From positions 1-64,000 of the forward strand of contig JADLFL010000016.1 of the NCBI GenBank assembly GCA_020845575.1: a stretch of DNA of 64,000 nt, read 5' to 3'. Shown in pieces: positions 53,513 to 62,238 of this stretch. A program made the translations under genes and the position numbers. The notes under the pieces were generated by a model, which was not told the DNA's origin, did not search any database, and saw only the letters and a program-made list of their open reading frames with translations. Source of the DNA: Acidobacteriota bacterium (GTDB lineage: Bacteria; Acidobacteriota; Vicinamibacteria; Vicinamibacterales; Vicinamibacteraceae). Numbering within the stretch: position 1 is the first letter of the stretch; each line of letters begins with the position of its first letter.

Positions 53513-56500
53513 TTGGCACGATCGACGATCAGCCACTATCACATCGTCCGGAAGCTGGGTTCCGGCGGGATGGGTGAGGTCTTCCTCGCGGAAGACACCA
53601 CGCTCGGTCGCAAGGTCGCGATCAAGATGTTGCCCGAGCAGACGTCGGGCAGCGACGTGGCCCGGCGCCGGCTGATCAACGAGGCGAAAGCCGCTGCCGC
53701 GCTCGACCACGCCAACATCTGCGCCATCCACGAGGTGGGCGAGGAAGACGACTGCGTCTTCATTGTCATGCAGTACGTCGAGGGCGAGAGCCTGACCGAG
53801 CGGATCGCGCAGCACGCCCTCACGCCAGCCGAGGTGGTGGACATCGGCATCCAGGCGGCGCTGGCGCTGGAGACGGCGCATGCCGCGGGCGTCATTCACC
53901 GCGACATCAAGCCGCAGACCATCATTCTCACACCGCGCGGCCAACTGAAAATCCTGGACTTCGGACTCGCGAAGCGGGCCCCTGTCGATTCCGCCGTGAC
54001 CCTGACGAGCGAGGGACTGACGGGGGCTGGGAACCTCGCGGGCACGCCGGCCTACATGTCCCCGGAGCAGTTGCGTGGCATGGGGAGCGACGCGCGCTCC
54101 GACATCTACGCGCTCGGGGTCACGCTCTACGAATGTGCGACGGGCCGATCCGCCTTCGGCGGCGGCACGCTGGTGGAAGTGGCGATGCGCGTGATGAGCC
54201 TCACGCCACCTCCACCCTCGGCGATCGACCCGGCGATGCCTCCGGCGCTCGACGCGGTCATCGCGCGAGCGATGGCCAGGGACGCCACGGCGCGCCACGG
54301 ATCGGCCCGCGCACTCTGCGACGACCTGCGCGCCCTCGCGCCCTCGCTCGATGGCTCGACGTCCCGACCAACGCCCCCGGCGCCGTTGGCGCCGCGCGCG
54401 CGCGGCAGATCCCTCCGACACGCGATGCTGGCCCTGTGCGCTCTTGCCGTGCTGGGCGGCGCTGCCTGGTTCGTGTCGGGCCTGATGTCACGCGGGCGGC
54501 ACGTGCCTGCTCCGGAGGCCGTCGCGTGGTTGGACCGCGGCACGGACGCGATTCGTGAAGGCGCGTACTTTCAGGCGAGCAAGGCGCTGGATCGGGCGAT
54601 CGCGATCGACGGCGACTTCCCGCTGGCACGCGCACGGCGGGCGGAAGCGTATGCGGAGATGGAACTGGCCGACAGGGCGCGCGAAGAACTGCTGCAGGCG
54701 ATGACGCGCCTCCCGGATCGGTCGGCGCTGACGGCGGCCGAGTCCACCTATGTCGACGCCGTCGCGGCGACGCTCGGGCGCGACTTCAAGACGGCGGTGG
54801 AGAAGTACACGTCGATCGCGGATGCCGCCGGTGATGCGGACAAGGCCGCCGCCTACGTCGATCTCGGTCGCGCCCATGAGAAGAACGAGGATCCCGGCCG
54901 GGCCATCGACGCGTACGTGCGAGCCACGCGGCTCGATCCGCAGGCGGCTGCCGGCTTCTTGCGCGCAGGCATCCTGCACGGTCGTCGGCAGCAGTTGGCG
55001 GAGGCCGCCGAGGCCTTCTCGAAGGCGGAGGACGTCTATCGGGCGATGTCGAACCAGGAAGGCCTGGCTGAAGTGCACTATCAGCGTGGTGCGTTGTCTG
55101 CCCGGATCAGGCGACTGCCAGACGCGCAGGCGCAGTTGGAACACTCGCTCGCGCTGTCACGCGCCTCGTCGAACGACTATCAGGCGATCAGGACGTCGCT
55201 GCAGCTCAGTAACGTGTACTACGCCATCGGCGACAGCAGGCGAGCCGAGGCGATCGCTGCCGACGCAGTGAAGGCGGCGCAGACCATCAACAGCAGGACA
55301 CTCGCCACCAACGGGCTGATCGATCTCGGGTACACGCTGCTGGCACGAGGCGAGTTCGCACGCACGCGCACGTATCTGGAACAGGCACTCGATCTGGCGC
55401 GATACGAACAGTCGCCTCGCCTCGAAGCGCGGGCTCATCTCGCGCTCGGCAGCCTGAGCACGCAGGAAGGCCACGTCGATGACGCGGTATACCACCTCGA
55501 GACGGCGCGGACGTTCTTCCAGCCGGCGGGATATCGCGCCGAGACGTCCAATGCCCTGATCCTGCTCGGGCGGGCCCATGCCGACAAGGGCGACTACGCG
55601 GTCGCGATGAAGGCGTTCACCGAGCAGCTCGCGCTGGCTACGCAGTCCGGCGACCCTGCGCGGCTGGCGGCGGCGCATTCCAGCATCGGCGTCCTGCTCG
55701 GCGACAACCAGGAGCAGTATGCCGAGGCGCTCCCGCATTTCACGGAGAGTCATCGCATCAACACGTTGCTCGGGGCGCGTGTCGGCATGGGATGGGACCA
55801 GGTCAATCGTGCCTCGTCGTTGTTGGCGCTGGGGCGGTATGACGAAGCGAGGGTCGCGCTCGATGACGCGCACGCCATTGCCGCCGGGCCTGACTCACGG
55901 TTCAAGTCGCAGCTTGCATGGGTGGACGTGATCCGCGCGCAGATGGCCCTCAGCCTTGGCGACCGCGCACAGGCGCGGGCACGAGCCAGGACGGCCCTCA
56001 CGCTGGCGGAACCCGACTACAAGGACGCGGCGCTCCAGGCCAGGGCAACGCTCGCGCTCGCCGAGACCCGCTCCGGCGCATCGAAGCCAGCCGTCGCGCT
56101 GATGGAGGATGCGGTGAGAGAGGCGAGGGCGTTGAAGCTGCCTCGACTGCTCTCCACGACGCTGCTCGCGTCGGCGGATGTCCGACTGGCCGCCGGTGAC
56201 GCCACGGGCGCGCTCGCCGACGCGCAGGCCGCGCAGCGCCTCTTCGCTGCCGGGTCGCAACTCGAGTCCGCGTGGCGCGCGTGGCTCGTGGCGGCGCGTG
56301 CCGCGCGGCTGGCGGGCGACGGCGCGCTCGCCGATGACTGCGCGACGCGTGCCGAGGCGAGTCGCGCGGCGCTCGAGACGCGCTGGGGCGACGACAACTA
56401 CCGCGGGTACGCGCAGCGGCCAGACATCGACGGTCTATTGAAGCAGCTCGCGCAGGTGCGCGGGTCGACGAGGGCGGACAACGCACACAAGGAGACGGCA

Positions 56501-56515
56501 CATGGCATCGAGTAA
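53513..56515 (+). CDS. Ser/Thr protein kinase with TM and TPR repeats; catalytic Asn replaced
   Basis: A 1000-aa protein with a PknB-type kinase (~8-275), a Pro/Ala linker, one membrane helix (~303-323) and a long extracytoplasmic TPR region (~335-960). Gly-loop GSGGMG (16-21), Lys38 (VAIK), Glu57, HRD (129-131), DFG (149-151) and APE-like SPE (183-185) are present. The catalytic-loop Mg-binding Asn is Thr136 (DIKPQTIIL; normally DIKPQN). The start is TTG 53513, since no ATG or GTG is in frame before the kinase fold and TAAGAT lies 6 nt upstream. A 37-aa gene begins inside its last 14 bases. Confidence 0.92.
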   Translation: MARSTISHYHIVRKLGSGGMGEVFLAEDTTLGRKVAIKMLPEQTSGSDVARRRLINEAKAAAALDHANICAIHEVGEEDDCVFIVMQYVEGESLTERIAQHALTPAEVVDIGIQAALALETAHAAGVIHRDIKPQTIILTPRGQLKILDFGLAKRAPVDSAVTLTSEGLTGAGNLAGTPAYMSPEQLRGMGSDARSDIYALGVTLYECATGRSAFGGGTLVEVAMRVMSLTPPPPSAIDPAMPPALDAVIARAMARDATARHGSARALCDDLRALAPSLDGSTSRPTPPAPLAPRARGRSLRHAMLALCALAVLGGAAWFVSGLMSRGRHVPAPEAVAWLDRGTDAIREGAYFQASKALDRAIAIDGDFPLARARRAEAYAEMELADRAREELLQAMTRLPDRSALTAAESTYVDAVAATLGRDFKTAVEKYTSIADAAGDADKAAAYVDLGRAHEKNEDPGRAIDAYVRATRLDPQAAAGFLRAGILHGRRQQLAEAAEAFSKAEDVYRAMSNQEGLAEVHYQRGALSARIRRLPDAQAQLEHSLALSRASSNDYQAIRTSLQLSNVYYAIGDSRRAEAIAADAVKAAQTINSRTLATNGLIDLGYTLLARGEFARTRTYLEQALDLARYEQSPRLEARAHLALGSLSTQEGHVDDAVYHLETARTFFQPAGYRAETSNALILLGRAHADKGDYAVAMKAFTEQLALATQSGDPARLAAAHSSIGVLLGDNQEQYAEALPHFTESHRINTLLGARVGMGWDQVNRASSLLALGRYDEARVALDDAHAIAAGPDSRFKSQLAWVDVIRAQMALSLGDRAQARARARTALTLAEPDYKDAALQARATLALAETRSGASKPAVALMEDAVREARALKLPRLLSTTLLASADVRLAAGDATGALADAQAAQRLFAAGSQLESAWRAWLVAARAARLAGDGALADDCATRAEASRAALETRWGDDNYRGYAQRPDIDGLLKQLAQVRGSTRADNAHKETAHGIE

Positions 56516-56615
56516 ACAAGGGGATCCGGGGGGCGGTCAGGGCGGCGGTGGCAGGAAGGCGCCCGCGAAGAAGGTGGCGAAGAAGGCAGTGAAGAAGGCG
56601 GCGAAGAAGCGGTAG
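56502..56615 (+). CDS. 37-aa Lys/Ala-rich microprotein (histone-H1-tail-like)
   Basis: The translation is MASSKQGDPGGGQGGGG followed by RKAPAKKVAKKAVKKAAKKR. It has a Gly-rich N-terminal half and a KKxAKK-type basic half like the tails of bacterial H1-like proteins (HctB, AlgP). The SD AAGGAG lies 8 nt before the ATG, and the ORF overlaps the kinase 3' end in another frame. The S41 gene starts 6 nt after its stop. The SD, the tight packing and the basic repeat make it a credible gene despite its size. It may bind nucleic acid, membranes or the kinase; none is proven. Confidence 0.68.
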   Translation: MASSKQGDPGGGQGGGGRKAPAKKVAKKAVKKAAKKR

Positions 56616-56621
56616 AGAGAC

Positions 56622-58589
56622 ATGCCTGACGTCGAACTCGGCAAGCGGCGCGACCTGCTGGACATCGCCCGTGCAGGGAGCGGCCGCGGGACGAGGCGCG
56701 ACCTCCACACCTTCCTCGAGGCGTCCGAGCGAGATGCCGGACTCTCGAGGGAGGAGCGGCTGCGCATCGTCGAGCAGGCGCTGGTGCTGATGGAGATGAA
56801 CTACGTCCATCTCCCGATGAAGCGCGCCATTCACGCCATCGATCCCATCCGGCAGCTCGAGCTGCTCCGGTTCCAGCTCGCCGAGTGGAACAACGTGCTC
56901 GAACGCACGATCGACTTCCATCGCCGCATGCTGTCTATCTTCGGATCGACGCGCGACCTGCACACGCTCTATCTGCTCCCGAAACCCTTCAGGGACTGCA
57001 CCGCGTATCTGCCGTTCCTGGTCGAGCAGTGTTTCGAACGCACGCGCGAACGCTTCGTCGTGACGCGGACCATGTTGCGCGACGAGGATGCGTTGTGCCG
57101 GACCGACGATGGGCGCGAGGTCCGGTTCGAGCCGGGTGTCGACGTGCTCGCGTGGAACGGCGTCCCGATCGCACGCGCCATCCAGATCAACGGCGAGTCG
57201 CAGGCGGGGAGCAACCCCGACGCCCGGTTCGCTCGCGGACTCGACAACCTCACCATCCGTCCGCTCAACAGCTCCCTGCCGCCAGACGAGATGTGGGTGG
57301 ACGTCGTGTTCCGCGCGAGGAATGGCGCGATCGCGAGCCATCGCGCGTGCTGGCTGGTACACACGACCCGTGCCGGCCGCGCGTCGTCCACGGACGCCGG
57401 CAAGAAGAGGGCTGCGGTGGACGTCAAGCGGACACGCATCATCGAAATCAAGCGCGACCTGTATCGGCACGACGATTCCGCCGCGCTCGGTTCGATGAAG
57501 GACGTCCTGTACGCGAAGAAGAAGACGGTGCTGGGCCGGACGTTCGGGTACGTCCGCATCTTCAGCTTCGACGTGCCGGATGCGTGGCGTTTCCGCCGGG
57601 CCTTCGCCAGGCTGATCACGAAGGAGGATTTTCCGCAGGACGGACTCGTACTCGACGTGCGCGGCAATCCCGGCGGCAACATCCGCGCGGCCGAGTCGCT
57701 GCTGCAACTGATGACGCCCGGGACCATCGAACCGGAAGCCTTCGAGTTCCTCAACACGCCGCTGAACTTCCAGATCTGCAAGTCCGCGCCCGATGACTGG
57801 GACCTGAAGCGATGGGTGCCGTCGATCGGCGGCGCCGTGCTGACGGGCGCCACCTATTCGGCAGGGTTCCCGCTCACGCTCGACGACATGTGCAATGGCA
57901 TCGGGCAGGTCTACTACGGTCCTGTCGTGCTGATCACGGACGCCTTGTCGTACAGCGCGACGGACATCTTCGCCGCGGGCTTTCAGGACAATGGGATTGG
58001 TCCGGTGCTCGGCACGAGCGGCAACACCGGCGCGGGCGGGGCCAACTTCTGGTCGCTGGACGATCTGCTGCGAGCGCAGAAGGGCGATCCGGCGTCGCCC
58101 TTCAGGAAGCTGCCGAAGGGGGCCGAGCTGATCGTGGCGATGCGCCGAAGTGTTCGCGTCGGGAAGCGAGTGGGCTCGCCGCTGGAGGAGTTCGGCGTCG
58201 TGCCGGACGTGATGCACTTCATGACGAGGCGCGATCTCCTGAGCGACAACGTCGATCTCCTGTCGCGCGCCGCACGGCTCATCAAGCAGCGGCCGTCATA
58301 TCAGCTGTCCCTGAAGCCCGATGGCGTCGGCAGGATGGTGGTCAGTGCCGCATCGAAGGTGCCGGCGTCGCAGTCGAGCCGCGCGATCGCCCGCGTGGAT
58401 CTCTACGTGGACCAACGGCCCGTCCGTTCGATCGATGCCAGGGATGGAGCGGTGTCTGGCGTCGAGGTCGCACTCGGTGCGACCGGCAGGGCGCGCAGCG
58501 TCATCCACGCGCAGGCCCGTGACCGCGCCGGACGCCTCGTCGCGTCGTGCCGCACGGGCGTCGAACGTCGCCGGACCGCTGACGGCTGA
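56622..58589 (+). CDS. S41-family peptidase without signal peptide
   Basis: A 655-aa protein. The N-terminal ~110 residues are helical and charged, with no signal peptide or membrane helix. A PDZ-like segment (~165-235, PGVDVLAWNGVPI) is followed by the S41 core: LDVRGNPGGN (344-353) and the nucleophile region DALSYSATDIFAAGFQDNG (440-458, Ser443 by analogy with Prc). A C-terminal beta domain closes it. Most S41 peptidases are exported; this one looks cytoplasmic. Its start is 6 nt after the microprotein stop, so the three genes form one coupled unit. Confidence 0.85.
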   Translation: MPDVELGKRRDLLDIARAGSGRGTRRDLHTFLEASERDAGLSREERLRIVEQALVLMEMNYVHLPMKRAIHAIDPIRQLELLRFQLAEWNNVLERTIDFHRRMLSIFGSTRDLHTLYLLPKPFRDCTAYLPFLVEQCFERTRERFVVTRTMLRDEDALCRTDDGREVRFEPGVDVLAWNGVPIARAIQINGESQAGSNPDARFARGLDNLTIRPLNSSLPPDEMWVDVVFRARNGAIASHRACWLVHTTRAGRASSTDAGKKRAAVDVKRTRIIEIKRDLYRHDDSAALGSMKDVLYAKKKTVLGRTFGYVRIFSFDVPDAWRFRRAFARLITKEDFPQDGLVLDVRGNPGGNIRAAESLLQLMTPGTIEPEAFEFLNTPLNFQICKSAPDDWDLKRWVPSIGGAVLTGATYSAGFPLTLDDMCNGIGQVYYGPVVLITDALSYSATDIFAAGFQDNGIGPVLGTSGNTGAGGANFWSLDDLLRAQKGDPASPFRKLPKGAELIVAMRRSVRVGKRVGSPLEEFGVVPDVMHFMTRRDLLSDNVDLLSRAARLIKQRPSYQLSLKPDGVGRMVVSAASKVPASQSSRAIARVDLYVDQRPVRSIDARDGAVSGVEVALGATGRARSVIHAQARDRAGRLVASCRTGVERRRTADG

Positions 58590-58622
58590 TGCCACTGGAC
58601 TGCAATGGTGAGAGGCAAACGG

Positions 58623-59627
58623 ATGGAGACAGATCGGCGATCGGTCCTGCGTGCGGCGGGTGGTGTGGTGGCTCTTGGCGCGGGAGTCGTGCGGAGCGCG
58701 GCGGCGGCTCAGGCGCCGGCGTCGCCCGTGTCGTTTCCCGGCATCGCCAATCCACTGGACGGCGGTGTCGAGGTCATCGCGGCGGGGTACATCTGGACGG
58801 AGGGTCCCGTATGGGTGGGCGGCGAGGAGGGGTACCTGCTCTTCTCCGACGTGCCCGGCAACGCGATCCACGCGTGGGATGGCAAGCGGACCAATGCGTT
58901 CCTGGCGCCGTCCGGGTACCGAGGCTTTCCGATCCCTGCGTCGATTCGCGAGGCAGGATCGAATGGCCTGGCGTTCGGTCGTGGTGGACTGCTGATCGCC
59001 GACAGCGGCCTGCGCGCGCTGGCGCGAGTGGATCTCGCCACGCGTCAGAAGGACGTGTTCGCAGAGTCTTACCAGGGGAAGCGCTTCAACAGTCCGAACG
59101 ATCTCGTCGTCGCCCGCAACGGCGACGTGTACTTCACCGATCCGCCCTACGGTCTGACGGGCGTGCAGACGTCACCGCTTCGGGAGTTGACCTACACCGG
59201 CGTCGTCCGTGTGACGCCTGACGATCGGGTGCAGCTGATTGCCGACAATCTCTTCCCGAACGGCATCGCGTTGTCGCCTGACAACCGCGTGCTCTACGCC
59301 ACGGACCGTTCGGGGTGGGTAGCCATCGATCTCGATGCGTCAGGTCTGCCGACCGGACAACGGCAGTTCGTCGCCAGTGCGCAGGTCGGCGGCACCGGCG
59401 GCGACGGCATGAAGGCCGACTCGGCCGGCAACATCTGGGCGAGCGGTCGTGGGGGCATCTACGTCTTCTCGCCGAAAGGCGAACACATCGGCTTTGCCCC
59501 TATCGCGGGACGCGTCTCGAACTGCGCGTTCGGGCCGGGCCGGACCATCTACGTCACCAACGACACGCAGGTCGTGCGCGGCCGCATTCGTACAGATTTT
59601 CCGGGAGGGATGCCGATCCAGTACTGA
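58623..59627 (+). CDS. Tat-exported SMP-30/gluconolactonase-like protein
   Basis: A 334-aa protein with a twin-arginine signal (TDRRSVLRAAGG...). The mature part is a six-blade SMP-30 propeller: EGPVWVGGEEGYLLFSDVP, NSPNDLVVARNGDVYFTDPPYG and FPNGIALSPDNRVLYATD carry the metal-site Glu, Asn and Asp residues in their usual places. It probably hydrolyses a sugar lactone in the periplasm. GAGAGG is 8 nt before ATG 58623, which favours this over ATG 58605. It follows the S41 gene by 33 nt but looks like a separate functional group with the next two genes. Confidence 0.88.
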   Translation: METDRRSVLRAAGGVVALGAGVVRSAAAAQAPASPVSFPGIANPLDGGVEVIAAGYIWTEGPVWVGGEEGYLLFSDVPGNAIHAWDGKRTNAFLAPSGYRGFPIPASIREAGSNGLAFGRGGLLIADSGLRALARVDLATRQKDVFAESYQGKRFNSPNDLVVARNGDVYFTDPPYGLTGVQTSPLRELTYTGVVRVTPDDRVQLIADNLFPNGIALSPDNRVLYATDRSGWVAIDLDASGLPTGQRQFVASAQVGGTGGDGMKADSAGNIWASGRGGIYVFSPKGEHIGFAPIAGRVSNCAFGPGRTIYVTNDTQVVRGRIRTDFPGGMPIQY

Positions 59628-59670
59628 TCGCTGCGCCCGAGAGCACTACGCGGGCCATCGAATTGAGCGA

Positions 59671-59676
59671 TATCCT
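59671..59676 (+). promoter_or_regulatory. Candidate -10 (TATCCT) for the dipeptidase gene
   Basis: TATCCT ends 8 nt before ATG 59685. There is no SD. Confidence 0.35.
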
Positions 59677-59684
59677 CTCAGCGC

Positions 59685-60926
59685 ATGGCCATCCCGATGA
59701 GACGCCGGTTCGCTGCCGCGGCCATTCCGTTCGTCCTGCTGCTCGGTGTGCAGGCGCAGGAGGCGCCGCGGGTGTCGGAGCAGGCGCGCCGGCTGCACCA
59801 TGACGCGTTCGTCTTCGACGGCCACGTGCACATGATCAACCGCCAGTTGTACGGAGGCGGAAGCATCGGCGATCGCTTTCCCGACGGACAGGTGGATCTG
59901 CCGCGCATGAAGGAAGGCGGCGTCGACGCCTTCTTCATGACGCTGTTCGTGCTGGAGCAGTACTACCCCGCACGATACGAGACCAAGCAGACGCTCCGCC
60001 TGATGAACATGGCGCTCGACCAGCTCGAGCGGCACCGCGACGTGGTGGAGCTCGCCCGAGACGCGTCCGATATCGAGCGGATCAATCGCGCCGGGAAGAT
60101 GGCCGCCGTGCTCGACCTGGAAGGCAGCTTCGATCTCGACGGCGACCTCGACGTGCTGCGGGCGCTGCATCGACTGGGGCTCCGCGTCGTGCAGCTTCCC
60201 GCGCACAACTGGACGAACGCGTACGCCGACTCCTGCTGCGCGCCGGCGCGCTGGCACGGCCTCACCGACCACGGCAGGGCCGTCGTGCGCGAGTTGAACA
60301 GGCTCGGTATGGTCATCAACGTTTCGCACGCGTCTGACGAGACGCTGGAACAGGCGCTGGAGGTGAGTACGGATCCGATCGTCGCGACTCACCACGGACT
60401 GCGCAGCCTGAACGACATCCCGCGCAACATGCCCGACCACCTGCTGAAGAAGCTCGCGGCGAAGGGCGGCGTGATCGGATTCCACATCGGCAACGCGTTC
60501 CACTATCGTGCGCACTTCGACTGGCTGACCAAGCAGGCCGGCAAGACGTTCTGGGACACGTCGGAGGTCGGCGACGAGAAGGCGCCGCTGTCCATCTACG
60601 AGATCGACAGGAGGGTCGCTCCGCAGTTTCCGATGGTCGGTCCAGTTGCACCTGACGATGTGCTGATGTCGGTTGACGAGTGGGTGGGCGTCGTCGATCG
60701 TGCGATTCAGGTGGTCGGTGAGGATCACGTCGCGCTGGGCAGCGACTTCGACGGCGGCCCGACGCCTCCGCGCCACATGCGCGACGTCCGCGACCTGGCG
60801 ATGGTCACCGATGCGATGCTGCGCCGCGGGTACTCGAAGGCGCGCATCGAGAAGTTCCTGGGCGGCAATCTGATGCGCGTGTTCCGGCAGGTGACGAGCG
60901 GACCGAAGGGAAGGGCGGCGCCATGA
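59685..60926 (+). CDS. Exported membrane-dipeptidase family (M19) metallohydrolase
   Basis: A 413-aa protein with a signal peptide (to AQ at ~25). M19 features are DGHVHM at 45-50, Glu147 in DLEGS, two later His (NVSHAS and ATHHG) and Asp in GSDFDGG. The usual first metal motif is H-x-D; here the second residue is His49, so metal binding or substrate range may differ. Family members cleave dipeptides, including D-amino-acid and modified ones. Its stop overlaps the next gene's ATG by ATGA. Confidence 0.87.
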   Translation: MAIPMRRRFAAAAIPFVLLLGVQAQEAPRVSEQARRLHHDAFVFDGHVHMINRQLYGGGSIGDRFPDGQVDLPRMKEGGVDAFFMTLFVLEQYYPARYETKQTLRLMNMALDQLERHRDVVELARDASDIERINRAGKMAAVLDLEGSFDLDGDLDVLRALHRLGLRVVQLPAHNWTNAYADSCCAPARWHGLTDHGRAVVRELNRLGMVINVSHASDETLEQALEVSTDPIVATHHGLRSLNDIPRNMPDHLLKKLAAKGGVIGFHIGNAFHYRAHFDWLTKQAGKTFWDTSEVGDEKAPLSIYEIDRRVAPQFPMVGPVAPDDVLMSVDEWVGVVDRAIQVVGEDHVALGSDFDGGPTPPRHMRDVRDLAMVTDAMLRRGYSKARIEKFLGGNLMRVFRQVTSGPKGRAAP

Positions 60927-62230
60927 CATCGAGCAACCGTGGGCTTACCCGACGTGAGGTGCTGGAAGTTGCTGGTATGGCTGGCTTGGCGACCCTGACA
61001 GGCACCGCCTCCGGTGCTGGTGCGCAGACGACGCAGAAACGGCCGCGCATCGCGTGTCTCGTGAGCTACTGGGGCGCGACGCGCTCGCATGCCGACTGGA
61101 TCGTCACCAAGCTGCTCGACGGCTACTGGTGGCAGGGCGCCCACATGCCGTCGCGCGTGGATGTCGTATCCGTCTACATCCATCAGCACGCGACGAGCGG
61201 GCTGGGTCAGAAGGTCTGCCAGTCGAAGGGGATCCCCATCTTCGACACTGTCGCCGGGGCCGTCACGCTCGGCGGCAAGGAGCTCGCCGTCGACGGTGTC
61301 GTCATCGTCGGTGAACACGGGGAGTACCCCACCTCGCTCAAGGGGCAGTGGCTCCTGCCGCGCTGGTGGATCTACCAGCAGGTGATGCGCGTGTTCGAGC
61401 AGAGCAGGCGTTCGGTGCCCGTCTTCAACGACAAGCACCTGTCGTGGAGCTGGGACGAAGCGAAGTGGATGTTCGACAAGTCGCGAGAGCTGAACTTCGC
61501 GCTGACTGGTGGGTCCTCCATTCCCATCTACTTCCGCAAGCCCGAAGTCGAGCTCGAGATCGATACGCCGATCCGGACGTCGGTGGTCGTGGGAGGCGCG
61601 TCAGATGAAGGCGCGCTGTTCCATTGCGTCGACGTGCTCCAGGCCTTCGTCGAACGCCGCAAGGGCGGCGAGACGGGCGTCAGATCGGTGCAGTGCATCC
61701 GCGGGCCGGAGACATGGGCGTGGACCGAGCGCAATCCGTGGGCCGGCACCCTGCTCGAATCCGTAAGGAAAAGCTTCGATCTGAAACCGGGACAGTTCCA
61801 ACAGATCGCCGCGCCGAACGTCTGCGTCGTGGAGTATCGCGACGGCACCACGGCGGCTGTCTATTCCGGCCGTGGTGTCGGCTGGACATACGCGGGCGAC
61901 ATCGCCGGGCAGCAGGCTCCGACCATCATCTCGATGCTCGGATGGCCTGGCCCGTTCTCGCAGTACCACGCCTCGAACGCCCAGCCGCACTGGATCACGG
62001 AGACGATGGTGACAGGGCGGGAGCCGTTCAATGCGGAGCGACTGCTGCTGTCGACCGGCATCGTGGCCGCCAACATGGACTCCAACTGGGAGAACGGCCG
62101 TTACTCCGCGTCAGGCCGCCGCATCGAGACGCCGTTCCTGGACATGACGTACCGCTCGACGCGGGGACCGCAGTTCAGCACGGGTGAGCGGCCGCCGAAC
62201 GTGTCCTACCTTCGAGGATTCGACAGCTAG
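60923..62230 (+). CDS. Tat-exported protein of unknown function
   Basis: A 435-aa protein with a twin-arginine signal (LTRREVLEVAGMAGLA). I do not recognise the fold. There are Rossmann-like strands (RIACLVSYWGATRS, VDGVVIVGEHG) and many Trp residues (WSWDEAKWMF, GPETWAWTERNPW). The central part could be an oxidoreductase-like domain, but no cofactor motif is clear. It is coupled to the M19 gene and follows an SMP-30 gene, so the three may process one class of exported substrate. Confidence 0.7.
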   Translation: MTSSNRGLTRREVLEVAGMAGLATLTGTASGAGAQTTQKRPRIACLVSYWGATRSHADWIVTKLLDGYWWQGAHMPSRVDVVSVYIHQHATSGLGQKVCQSKGIPIFDTVAGAVTLGGKELAVDGVVIVGEHGEYPTSLKGQWLLPRWWIYQQVMRVFEQSRRSVPVFNDKHLSWSWDEAKWMFDKSRELNFALTGGSSIPIYFRKPEVELEIDTPIRTSVVVGGASDEGALFHCVDVLQAFVERRKGGETGVRSVQCIRGPETWAWTERNPWAGTLLESVRKSFDLKPGQFQQIAAPNVCVVEYRDGTTAAVYSGRGVGWTYAGDIAGQQAPTIISMLGWPGPFSQYHASNAQPHWITETMVTGREPFNAERLLLSTGIVAANMDSNWENGRYSASGRRIETPFLDMTYRSTRGPQFSTGERPPNVSYLRGFDS

Positions 62231-62238
62231 AAACCGAT

